Under the pieces are notes generated by a model. It saw only the letters and a list, made by a program, of their open reading frames with translations. It searched no databases and was not told the DNA's origin. From the NCBI GenBank assembly GCA_937951895.1, contig CALFER010000094.1, positions 1 through 9,673 on the forward strand: a DNA stretch of 9,673 bases, read 5' to 3'. The DNA comes from an uncultured bacterium (GTDB lineage Bacteria > CSSED10-310 > CALFER01). Shown piece by piece: positions 1-6,292 of this stretch (the first letter of the stretch is position 1; the number at the start of each line of letters is the position of its first letter). The position numbers and the translations under genes are program-made.

Positions 1-55
1 AGCGCCGGGGTGGTCCTCCCGTAAAATGTCGACGCGAAGCGCCGGGGTGGTCCTC
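1..55. repeat. 18-bp direct repeat, two copies 37 bp apart
   Basis: The sequence agcgccggggtggtcctc occurs at 1-18 and again, identically, at 38-55. The first copy sits at the window edge, so the array may continue to the left with a unit of about 37 bp. The 19 bases between the copies (19-37) are unique here. The repeats lie just beyond the 3' end of the arsC gene. They could be a short tandem intergenic repeat or the edge of a larger repeat family. Two copies with an 18-bp repeat are too few and too short to call a CRISPR. Confidence 0.7.
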
Positions 56-93
56 TCCTATCCTCACAACACTGAATATACCACCATATGACA

Positions 94-528
94 CTACATC
101 TCCACCCCCCCCACCCAAGCCTCCACCTGTTTCCGGATCTCATCCCGGATCCACGCGATCGCCTCGCGTTTCTCGTCATCCGTCCCATCGATCTTCGCCG
201 GATCCGGGAAACTCCAGTGCAACCGCCGGGTCACTCCCGCAAAAATCGGACATCGTTCCGCGGACGCCTGATCGCAGACGGTGATCACATGACTGTACAA
301 TCTGCCGGCCCTGACCAGATCAAAAACGCTTTTGGTTTTCTTGTTCGAGAGATCAATCCCGACTTCGCTCATCGAGTGCACGATCAGTGGATTCAGCGTC
401 TCCGGTTCCAGCCCGGCACTCTCCGCTTCGATCCGGTCGCCGAAGAGCGCATTCGTCCACGCTTCCGCCATCTGACTCCGCGCGCTGTTATGCACGCAGA
501 CGAACAATACTCTCATTTTTTTTTCCAT
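94..528 (-). CDS. arsC: Arsenate reductase ArsC, thioredoxin-coupled low-molecular-weight phosphatase type
   Basis: Cytoplasmic enzyme of 144 residues that would reduce arsenate to arsenite using a cysteine relay and thioredoxin. The N-terminal strand is followed by the P-loop C11-VHNSA-R17-S (C-X5-R), the nucleophile loop of the low-molecular-weight phosphatase fold. Two further cysteines, C85 and C93, lie in VCDQASAERC where the redox pair of the Staphylococcus pI258 ArsC lies (its C82 and C89), one residue farther apart here. D109 in WSFPDPA fits the general acid. The length is normal for the family. The start at 528 is chosen because AAGGGA stands a few bases upstream; the second Met at 516 is possible, and the frame stays open to 723 but that extension has no family similarity. 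No arsR, arsB or acr3 lies in the window, so partners, if any, are to the left. A plain tyrosine phosphatase role is less likely given the cysteine pair. Confidence 0.9.
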   Translation of the reverse strand: MEKKMRVLFVCVHNSARSQMAEAWTNALFGDRIEAESAGLEPETLNPLIVHSMSEVGIDLSNKKTKSVFDLVRAGRLYSHVITVCDQASAERCPIFAGVTRRLHWSFPDPAKIDGTDDEKREAIAWIRDEIRKQVEAWVGGVEM

Positions 529-640
529 GCGATTCCCTTCCCGTGTCTGACCGGCACTCAACCGGGCAGCTTTGTGATTCAAATCTACGGAAGCTCGGGA
601 GTGGAACTCAAGAGTTGTGCCGCGATTCACGAAGAACTCA

Positions 641-655
641 TGATATACTGATATA
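641..655. repeat. Short AT-rich direct repeat upstream of arsC (possible operator or -10 region)
   Basis: TGATATA-C-TGATATA, two identical 7-mers with a one-base spacer, about 113 bp upstream of the arsC start. On the minus strand it reads TATATCA twice, offering -10-like hexamers. It may be a promoter element or a regulator site. It does not match an ArsR box that I can recognise. Confidence 0.25.
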
Positions 656-773
656 GTCTGAATCCTCCCTTCGCGCGTTTCAAAAGGTTTACAAACGAAT
701 CGATAGCAGTAATCGGCTCTCAATCAGGAGTGACTGATGAAGCATGTTATCCTAGAACGCATGTATCAAAATG

Positions 774-803
774 TTGACTGTTCCAGATGCGTTCGAATAC
801 AAT
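774..803 (+). promoter_or_regulatory. Sigma70-type promoter for the secreted-protein gene
   Basis: TTGACT at 774-779, an 18-base spacer and TACAAT at 798-803; each hexamer matches five of six consensus bases. Transcription would begin near 810, leaving a leader of only about 16 bases that carries the GGAGG ribosome-binding site. This makes the ATG at 826 the start, because an upstream in-frame ATG at 787 falls inside the promoter. Confidence 0.65.
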
Positions 804-825
804 AAACGAAACGAACGGAGGTAAA

Positions 826-2523
826 ATGAAATCATTTCGTATTGTTTCGATCTTGATTTTATCAGTTCACTGTTCGTATGGCTCTTATGCCCAAGAGTGG
901 TTCATCTATCCTATTGTTCCGACAACTAACAAAGATCTCACGTCAGTATGTGTCCCTTCCGAAGGAACTTTCAAGAATCAACCCTGGGTCGTCCTGGATA
1001 CATTTGCTGCGCCCAGCATTATTCATGTGATTTCTCCGGCAACGATTTCGGTTGAAACAGTCAATGGTTTACACGGTAAAGTTTCTCAGTTGATGCACGA
1101 CCCGGATGGCAACTTGCTGTTTTTCTGTGCCAGCGATTGGGAAGGCGCATGGATTTACCGAAGAGAACAAAACAACCTATGGCAGCAGGTTTTCAGTTAT
1201 GAGATGGTTGAGACAGAGACACAAGCAACGATTTTCTGGAATCGAGATTCCGGGCGCTGGGATCTGGACGTTTCCAAAATTCAAGATTATAGGGAATATG
1301 AGACGGCTACTTTATGGAACCGCGCGATCTGGCATCTCGAACTCGCGCAATCGAGTTTCCTGATCCTGTCTCAGGAATGCGAGTTGCTCTATCCATGCAC
1401 CATTCGGACGACTCCGGGAGGGACGGTCATCTGGGCGGAAATCTACGAAACGTACTATCCCTCTTCAAGCCTCCATATGTTGATGTGGATGTACTGCGAA
1501 CCTCCCGACTGTGAAACAGACACGTCGATCGTCCCAATACCCGGTGCAACGTTCTATGAACAGGAACAGTCACAACCATCCGAAACATCGTTTCGAATGC
1601 TTCAGGATGTCGATCCGGGACATTCCTGGATTGCAGCCTGGAATTTCAGAAGTGACTATTTTGCCAAATCCAAGCTGGGGCCTGTGATACAATTGCAGCC
1701 CGGCCAAACGGTTTTTGATGTCTTGGTTGTAGATGATTTGACTACAGCAATTCTCTACGGAGGTCCCGGTCTTTTTTTGCGGGAATGCCGATCCGGAGTC
1801 TGGATGGATCCGATACTGATCAGTGAGGATCCGGCCTTTCAGGCACAGATGGATTATGCATCGGATAAGTATTGGATCGCATATCGTTCAGCTCAGACAT
1901 TGTATTTCGTTTTCCAGGATGAGATCCCTGCGACACCGACCTCGGGCCCCTCATACACTCCAACTAGCACAGCTACAGCCACTGCAACCAAGACGCTCAC
2001 CCCAACACGAACCCCGACACGGACACCAACGCCAACGTTCTCCCCGACCGTAACTGAAACGCCAGGTTCGACACAAACTCCGGTGCCAACCCCTACGATG
2101 ACAATAACTCCGACTCTGACTCCAACCCCTTCCTTGACACCTTCGCATACATCCACTCCAAATTGCTCATCACTTGGCGTGACCCTGACAATGCCATCCC
2201 ATGAGTTTACATCGGGAACCGTGTGCCTTCTTAACGCAAGCATCTGTAATTCGTTTTCAGAAGACATTCATGACATTACATTTTTCTGCCTTCTGGATGT
2301 CGCTGGTTCATATTGGTATTTTCCCGATTGGGACCAGTCTCCAGGCTGGTTCTCGATTGCAGTTTTACCGACCGGCACATCCGAGATTCATGTGATTGAT
2401 CCTTTTCTCTGGCCGTCTGGATCCGGTGCATGCTCCGATGCCCGATTCGTTTCGGCGATCATGGATACCGAATCGAACACAATCCTGGGATCCATCCATG
2501 AATGGCTGTTTTCCTTTCATTGA
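826..2523 (+). CDS. Secreted protein with Thr-Pro linker and conserved-looking C-terminal domain, function unknown
   Basis: Protein of 565 residues. The start ATG is preceded by GGAGG at the right distance. Residues 1-22 form a signal peptide (basic start, hydrophobic core, small residues before Gln-Glu-Trp), so it is exported. Residues 23 to about 367 are rich in Trp, Tyr and beta-type sequence with phrases such as DPDGNLLFF and GAWIYRREQN, which recall beta-propeller blades, but no family is certain. Residues about 368-445 are a Thr-Pro-Ser-rich linker typical of extracellular modular proteins. Residues 446-565 form a separate domain beginning NCSSLGVTLTMP, with several cysteines, tryptophans and proline turns. 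I have the impression of similar C-terminal domains after TPT linkers in uncultivated bacteria, but cannot verify it. The gene is visibly more AT-rich than its neighbours. It is probably monocistronic, with its own promoter. Confidence 0.75.
   Translation: MKSFRIVSILILSVHCSYGSYAQEWFIYPIVPTTNKDLTSVCVPSEGTFKNQPWVVLDTFAAPSIIHVISPATISVETVNGLHGKVSQLMHDPDGNLLFFCASDWEGAWIYRREQNNLWQQVFSYEMVETETQATIFWNRDSGRWDLDVSKIQDYREYETATLWNRAIWHLELAQSSFLILSQECELLYPCTIRTTPGGTVIWAEIYETYYPSSSLHMLMWMYCEPPDCETDTSIVPIPGATFYEQEQSQPSETSFRMLQDVDPGHSWIAAWNFRSDYFAKSKLGPVIQLQPGQTVFDVLVVDDLTTAILYGGPGLFLRECRSGVWMDPILISEDPAFQAQMDYASDKYWIAYRSAQTLYFVFQDEIPATPTSGPSYTPTSTATATATKTLTPTRTPTRTPTPTFSPTVTETPGSTQTPVPTPTMTITPTLTPTPSLTPSHTSTPNCSSLGVTLTMPSHEFTSGTVCLLNASICNSFSEDIHDITFFCLLDVAGSYWYFPDWDQSPGWFSIAVLPTGTSEIHVIDPFLWPSGSGACSDARFVSAIMDTESNTILGSIHEWLFSFH
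1927..2160 (+). repeat. Thr-Pro-rich low-complexity coding repeat (interdomain linker)
   Basis: About 78 codons dominated by Thr and Pro in TPT-like steps (for example TPTRTPTRTPTPTF), encoded by degenerate ACN-CCN codons rather than an exact DNA tandem repeat. It separates the two domains of the secreted protein and would be an extended, flexible, possibly glycosylated stalk. Confidence 0.8.
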
Positions 2524-2727
2524 CACCCGAACCTCGACATATCAGAACGAAACCCCCTGCTTTAGAAAACCTGTGAGTTGCACCGGTTGTATCGTTTCTT
2601 CGTGCGTCTTGCCATCATCCCGGGAAAATCGGAAACTGCGAAGCTTCCGATAGCAACGCACCTGCGACTTGAATCGGGATCTCGCCGGCGGAATCGTCAC
2701 GAAGCACTCATGGGATCGCAGTTATCG

Positions 2728-2756
2728 TTGACTCTCCCTGCATTCTGGTCTATAAA
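2728..2756 (+). promoter_or_regulatory. Near-consensus sigma70-type promoter upstream of the TonB receptor
   Basis: TTGACT at 2728-2733, exactly 17 bases, then TATAAA at 2751-2756. Each hexamer matches five of six consensus bases. The transcript would start near 2762-2764 and have a leader of about 135 bases before the receptor start codon. The -10 element overlaps the left arm of the hairpin at 2754-2782. Confidence 0.65.
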
Positions 2757-2782
2757 AATGCGGCCGAAACGCGGCATTTTTT
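2754..2782 (+). terminator. Terminator-like hairpin with T-run
   Basis: AAAAATGC at 2754-2761 can pair with GCATTTTT at 2774-2781; alternatively GCCG (2763-2766) pairs with CGGC (2772-2775) around the loop AAACG. Six T residues follow at 2777-2782. It is a plausible intrinsic terminator for the secreted-protein gene, about 230 bp beyond its stop. Because the promoter -10 overlaps it, the same hairpin would sit at the very 5' end of the receptor transcript. Confidence 0.5.
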
Positions 2783-2794
2783 CATGACTTCCGA

Positions 2795-2875
2795 CCCGGA
2801 CGACCTACCGCGCCTGCCATGGCATCCGGGCCCGAGCCTGACGGCTCAAGGGCTGAAGCGGAAACACTTCAACCT
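2795..2875 (+). promoter_or_regulatory. Structured leader of the TonB receptor mRNA, candidate cis-regulatory RNA
   Basis: Three potential stems in order. CCCGGA (2795-2800) pairs with TCCGGG (2825-2830) and encloses the palindrome TGCCATGGCA. GAGCC (2834-2838) pairs with GGCTC (2843-2847) over the tetraloop TGAC. GGG-C-TGAAG (2850-2858) pairs with CTTCA-A-CCT (2867-2875) with one internal mismatch. They end about 10 bases before the ribosome-binding site. I could not match them to the cobalamin, TPP, fluoride or c-di-GMP riboswitch signatures. Whether the structure is conserved is unknown, and GC-rich DNA forms such stems by chance at some rate. Confidence 0.35.
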
Positions 2876-2898
2876 CCCATTACGGAAAGGAAATCAGT

Positions 2899-4896
2899 AT
2901 GCTTCGAATCATTCTATCCCTGTTGACACTCACCTTCTTCCTCCTCAATCCGGCCCTGTCGATCGCCGCCGATCCTCCGGACGAGGACACATCGACTCCC
3001 CTTGTCTTCGATATGGGCCAGATCCACGTCACCGGCTCGGTACCTCCGGAAGAACCCCCTGCCAAAACCACCATCACGACCGAGACCTTCGATCAGAATC
3101 TCGAACAGAGCGTTGTCGAAACGGTCGAACGCGCCCCGGGAATTTCGGTTTCCACGGGATCCAAGAACGAGCCTAAAATCTATATGCGCGGTCTGGCACA
3201 GGAACGGATTCTGGTGCTGTATGACGGCGTGCCCATGGCTGCCCCATACTACGGCGATCTCGACACCTCCGAATTACCCCTCGAAAATCTTTCGGAAGTC
3301 AGTATCCTCCGAGGCAACTCGTCGGTACTCTTCGGCGCCAACGCTCTCGGCGGCGTCGTCAGCCTGATCTCGGCGAAACCCTCCTCAAAACCCAACCTCA
3401 ATCTCCTCGCAAGCGTCGATCAGGAAGGCAATTTCATGGCCCGTGCTGCGCATGGAATGCGGATCGGCCCCTGGTACTATCAGGTATCGGCCGGCGTGCG
3501 CGATTCCGACGGCTGGCCGATGTCGGACGATTTCAAACCGGTCTATGACAGCAAGGGCAACCTGCTCGAAGACGGCGACATCCGCGACAACTCGGATTAC
3601 TCCCAGTGGAGTCTCGGGATGAAGGCCGGTTATGAATGGGAAACCGGCGAACTGAGTGTTTCCGGCAACTACATGGACGCCGAAAAAGGCATTCCGCCAA
3701 CCACCGATCCGAACTCAAAGGCGCAGTGGTGGGAATTCCCGACCTGGAAGAAATCCGGAATCGTTCTGGCGGGTCGACAGGCCGCCGGCGATGCAATGGA
3801 TTTCCGCGCGAACTTCTTCTATCACACCTACGACAATACGCTTAAAAACTGGAAGGATGCCGACCGCACCGAACTCAATTACCAGAGCACATACGACGAT
3901 TTCAACATGGGCGGCAATTTCCGGTTCGAGTGGGAAGCCTCCGGGCAATTCGTGCTGCGGAGTGCACTGAGTGCGGTCCAGGATAATCACAAGGTCCAGG
4001 ACAATCCCGGCGAACCCTGGTCGGAATACAAGGCGATGACCACGACGATCGGCGCAGAAGGCGAATGGCAGCCGCTCGATGTCTTCACCCTTCAGGCCGG
4101 TGCGGGATGGGAAGTCTACAACTTCGATACCATCACCAACACCAGCGCGTCATCCGCATCGATCTCGACACGCGCCCCCGATATCGACGCGCCGACATTC
4201 AATCTTCTCGCGTCCTGGCGGCCCATGGAAGGGCACCAGATCTCTGCGGCCATCGGCCTGCGCAACCGTTTCCCGACAATGCATCAACTCTTCAGCAACA
4301 TCGAGGAATTCCAACCCGAGGACGTCGACACACTCGATCCTGAAAAATCGATGCAGTATTCGCTGGGATATTCGTTCATCCGCGATGCGATCGAACTGGG
4401 AGCGTCCGCGTTCTATTACGATGTCGATGATTTGATCGAACGGCCCGACAAGGATTCGCTGTACGAGAACATCCAGACCGCCACATTCTCCGGTATCGAA
4501 CTGTGGGGCGGATATCAGCCGAAAACCGGTCCCCAGGGTCTGTTCAACTACACGTTCCTCGATGCGAAAAACAAGACCTCCGGGCAACCCGAGCAGGATC
4601 TTGCCTATACTCCCGAACACACGGTCCGCCTCGATGCCGGTTATGCCTTCGACTTCGGCACCACACTCCTCGCCAACCTGACCTACCGGGACAACGTCAT
4701 CCAGTACGACCGCGACGGCAATCCGCTCGATGTCCCCTCCTATTCGATCTATGGTCTCCAGATCCTCCATACGTTCGACTTCGGACTCTCCCTGAACGTC
4801 AAGGCCGATAACCTTCTGGACAAAGACTACTATCAGGAAATCGGGTTCGAGCAACCCGGTCGTGTGATTTCCTTCGGTGTGCAGTACAAGCTCTGA
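2899..4896 (+). CDS. TonB-dependent outer-membrane receptor
   Basis: Protein of 665 residues, a normal length for a TonB-dependent siderophore, vitamin or metal receptor. Residues 1-24 are a signal peptide ending in IAA. A TonB-box-like stretch, GQIHVTGS, is at about 40-47. The plug domain spans about 55-160 with the typical features: a paired phrase VVETVERAPGISV, YMRGL near 95, VLYDGVPM near 106, then VSILRGNSSVLFGANALGG. The rest is a 22-strand-type barrel with alternating aromatic strands, and the C-terminus reads NLLDKDYYQE then RVISFGVQYKL. It would import a scarce ligand into the periplasm using energy from TonB-ExbBD, none of which are in this window. The ATG has AAAGGAAAT upstream. 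The ligand cannot be told from sequence. The diheme gene downstream suggests a shared pathway although a terminator separates them. Confidence 0.93.
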   Translation: MLRIILSLLTLTFFLLNPALSIAADPPDEDTSTPLVFDMGQIHVTGSVPPEEPPAKTTITTETFDQNLEQSVVETVERAPGISVSTGSKNEPKIYMRGLAQERILVLYDGVPMAAPYYGDLDTSELPLENLSEVSILRGNSSVLFGANALGGVVSLISAKPSSKPNLNLLASVDQEGNFMARAAHGMRIGPWYYQVSAGVRDSDGWPMSDDFKPVYDSKGNLLEDGDIRDNSDYSQWSLGMKAGYEWETGELSVSGNYMDAEKGIPPTTDPNSKAQWWEFPTWKKSGIVLAGRQAAGDAMDFRANFFYHTYDNTLKNWKDADRTELNYQSTYDDFNMGGNFRFEWEASGQFVLRSALSAVQDNHKVQDNPGEPWSEYKAMTTTIGAEGEWQPLDVFTLQAGAGWEVYNFDTITNTSASSASISTRAPDIDAPTFNLLASWRPMEGHQISAAIGLRNRFPTMHQLFSNIEEFQPEDVDTLDPEKSMQYSLGYSFIRDAIELGASAFYYDVDDLIERPDKDSLYENIQTATFSGIELWGGYQPKTGPQGLFNYTFLDAKNKTSGQPEQDLAYTPEHTVRLDAGYAFDFGTTLLANLTYRDNVIQYDRDGNPLDVPSYSIYGLQILHTFDFGLSLNVKADNLLDKDYYQEIGFEQPGRVISFGVQYKL

Positions 4897-4910
4897 TCGG
4901 TGATACGAAA

Positions 4911-4962
4911 CGCCGGAAAGATCGATTCGAATCGCTTGAACCGATCGATCCGGCGCTTTTTT
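4911..4962 (+). terminator. Intrinsic terminator after the TonB receptor
   Basis: CGCCG (4911-4915) pairs with CGGCG (4951-4955), then after a 4-base bulge GATCGAT (4920-4926) pairs with ATCGATC (4944-4950). A run of six T (4957-4962) follows. It begins 15 bp after the receptor stop codon. The next gene, on the same strand, starts 40 bp further on without a convincing promoter, so read-through may set its level. Confidence 0.75.
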
Positions 4963-5001
4963 AAGATTTTCTGAAACAGCAGATGACGGGGAGGAATCGT
5001 G

Positions 5002-6183
5002 ATGATGACATTGAGACACCTGTTGAAAACGATGGTGAGCACCGCGGTGATGCTCGGGACCGGACTGAGTCTGACATTCGCCGGCGATCCGGCGACTCCC
5101 GGCGGCCATCCGACACCGAATTCAAAACCGCGCGATGTGTCCCATGCCTATCCGGGACATGGCTTCAATCAGGACCTCGAAAACACACTGCAGGTCTATC
5201 CGGAAAAAGTCGGCACGCGGATCGACGACTGCCGACTCTGCCATATCGAAGGCGTCCGGAACAACCGCCGGATCAACAACTGCGATTTCTGCCACATGGT
5301 CTACGAAAAGGAAGGTTATGCGGTCACGCTGAACGCATACGGCATCGACTTCAATCAGGCGGGTCGGTCAAAGACAGCGGTCGAATCGATCCGCGAGACC
5401 GATTCGGACAAAGATGGCGTGACGAATGACGCCGAAATCAAAGCGTTGTGTTTTCCGGGTGAGGCATCGAGCAAGCCGGGACTGCCGGACTCCAAATCAA
5501 AAAATCTCTCGGCGGACGATCTGAACAAGATGCCGGGTCATACTCAGTTCCTGCTCATGAATGCCTCGAAACATACCGACTACTACGCGACGTACGGCGG
5601 CTGGACAATCGAATCGATCCTGAAATCCGCCGGTGTCCCGCTGGAAGGAGTCACCGGGATCACGGTTTTTTCGGTGGATGGATATCGAAAAGATATTACG
5701 ATTGACGAGATCCGCCAGACGTTTCCCGCAGGTATTTTCCATACGAAAGACACGCTCAGTGTTCCGGAAAACTGCCCGGAACTGATTCGTGCTCCCGAGG
5801 TTCTTCCGGACGGCGTCAAGCCGGGTGAGGTGATTTCGAACCCTCTCCGCGTCATGCTGGCAAGCGATCGTGACGGTGTCCCGATGAAGAAACTCGGTCG
5901 CAATGAACAGGGGAAACTCGAGGGCGAAGGGAATTATCGCCTCATCCTGCCCGAACGCAGCCCGTCTCCTCCCGATCAATCCTCGAAGAATCCGCCGAAC
6001 GACTGCCCCTTCCCCTACACCTATTCGCTCCATCACAATGCGGGCGATTGTGCACGCGGCGTCGTGGCGATCCGGATCGATCCCCTGCCCGAGGGTCTCA
6101 ATGAGACGGATTGGCTGCCGAAAGCCCAGGAACTGCTGGATTCCCGGACTGTCCTCCTGTTCGGACGCAACATCACCGACTGA
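5002..6183 (+). CDS. Periplasmic diheme c-type cytochrome with EF-hand-like loop and sulfite-oxidase-like (GEG-motif) domain
   Basis: Protein of 393 residues from ATG 5002, chosen for GGGGAGGA about 7 bases upstream; GTG at 4999 and ATG at 5005 are alternatives. A signal peptide covers about 1-28. Two heme-c sites are visible, CRLCH (77-81) and CDFCH (94-98), so it is matured in the periplasm. An EF-hand-like calcium loop follows (D134, D136, D138, N142, E145). Residues about 198-365 resemble the molybdopterin-binding fold of sulfite oxidases: GWTIESILKSAGV, ITVFSVDGY, a segment ending RVMLASDRDGVPM, then GEGNYRLILP (308-317) and HHNAGDC (344-350). The usual Mo-ligand Cys context is not apparent, so cofactor binding is open. 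It matches my memory of the family named GEGP-motif diheme protein, with Asn for Pro. Extra cysteines could form disulfides. It follows the receptor and probably acts with it in redox handling of an imported ligand, an inference only. Confidence 0.8.
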   Translation: MMTLRHLLKTMVSTAVMLGTGLSLTFAGDPATPGGHPTPNSKPRDVSHAYPGHGFNQDLENTLQVYPEKVGTRIDDCRLCHIEGVRNNRRINNCDFCHMVYEKEGYAVTLNAYGIDFNQAGRSKTAVESIRETDSDKDGVTNDAEIKALCFPGEASSKPGLPDSKSKNLSADDLNKMPGHTQFLLMNASKHTDYYATYGGWTIESILKSAGVPLEGVTGITVFSVDGYRKDITIDEIRQTFPAGIFHTKDTLSVPENCPELIRAPEVLPDGVKPGEVISNPLRVMLASDRDGVPMKKLGRNEQGKLEGEGNYRLILPERSPSPPDQSSKNPPNDCPFPYTYSLHHNAGDCARGVVAIRIDPLPEGLNETDWLPKAQELLDSRTVLLFGRNITD

Positions 6184-6220
6184 TCGGAATCGGGATCGAA
6201 ATACACCTCGCAGTGCCCAA

Positions 6221-6280
6221 CCTGGGTTTTGTGTTGTGATTTTTCCCCATAGTTGATATTGGTTCGCGAGGAAACCCAGG
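6221..6280 (+). promoter_or_regulatory. 9-bp inverted repeat covering the ribosome-binding site of the ImmA-like gene
   Basis: CCTGGGTTT (6221-6229) is perfectly complementary to AAACCCAGG (6272-6280), with a 42-base loop. The right arm runs into the purine stretch AGGGGGG (6279-6284) that serves as ribosome-binding site for the GTG at 6293. The left arm can instead close a small hairpin CCCA-ACC-TGGG followed by TTTT (6217-6230). Alternative pairings of this sort can control translation or termination. It could also be a protein operator or chance. Confidence 0.35.
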
Positions 6281-6292
6281 GGGGCGAATCGC

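Larger units (their letters stand above)
529..825. other. Divergent intergenic region between arsC and the secreted-protein gene
   Basis: About 297 bp without a supported gene. It should hold the promoters of both divergent genes. The plus-strand promoter is clear and listed separately. On the minus strand no well-spaced -35/-10 pair is evident, although the AT-rich direct repeat at 641-655 would supply -10-like hexamers. The arsC frame remains open through most of the region, but I read this as chance. Confidence 0.6.
2524..2898 (+). other. 375-bp intergenic region before the TonB receptor
   Basis: No supported gene. The first 200 bp (2524-2727) show nothing I can name. The rest holds a strong promoter (2728-2756), a terminator-like hairpin (2754-2782) and a GC-rich stretch with three potential stem-loops (2795-2875) before the ribosome-binding site AAAGGAAAT. 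These are listed separately. Confidence 0.6.

Noticed and set aside
1..55. CRISPR array fragment
   Set aside because: Only two 18-bp repeats with a 19-base gap, no cas genes, and the sequence after the second copy does not look like a spacer followed by another repeat.
529..723. N-terminal extension of ArsC
   Set aside because: The frame is open to 723, but the added residues have no relation to the family, and a good ribosome-binding site precedes the ATG at 528.
826..2523. Protein as a glycoside hydrolase or cellulose-binding protein because of the Thr-Pro linker
   Set aside because: No catalytic motif or known carbohydrate-binding module could be seen; the linker alone does not indicate this role.
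2783..2898. Cobalamin riboswitch
   Set aside because: AGCC in the second stem recalls the B12 box, but the rest of the box and the conserved upstream core are missing.
4150..5109. Long minus-strand open frame of 319 codons opposite the TonB receptor
   Set aside because: The plus-strand receptor has clear family motifs; the antisense frame crosses the terminator and has no recognisable domain. It is a by-product of GC-rich codon use.
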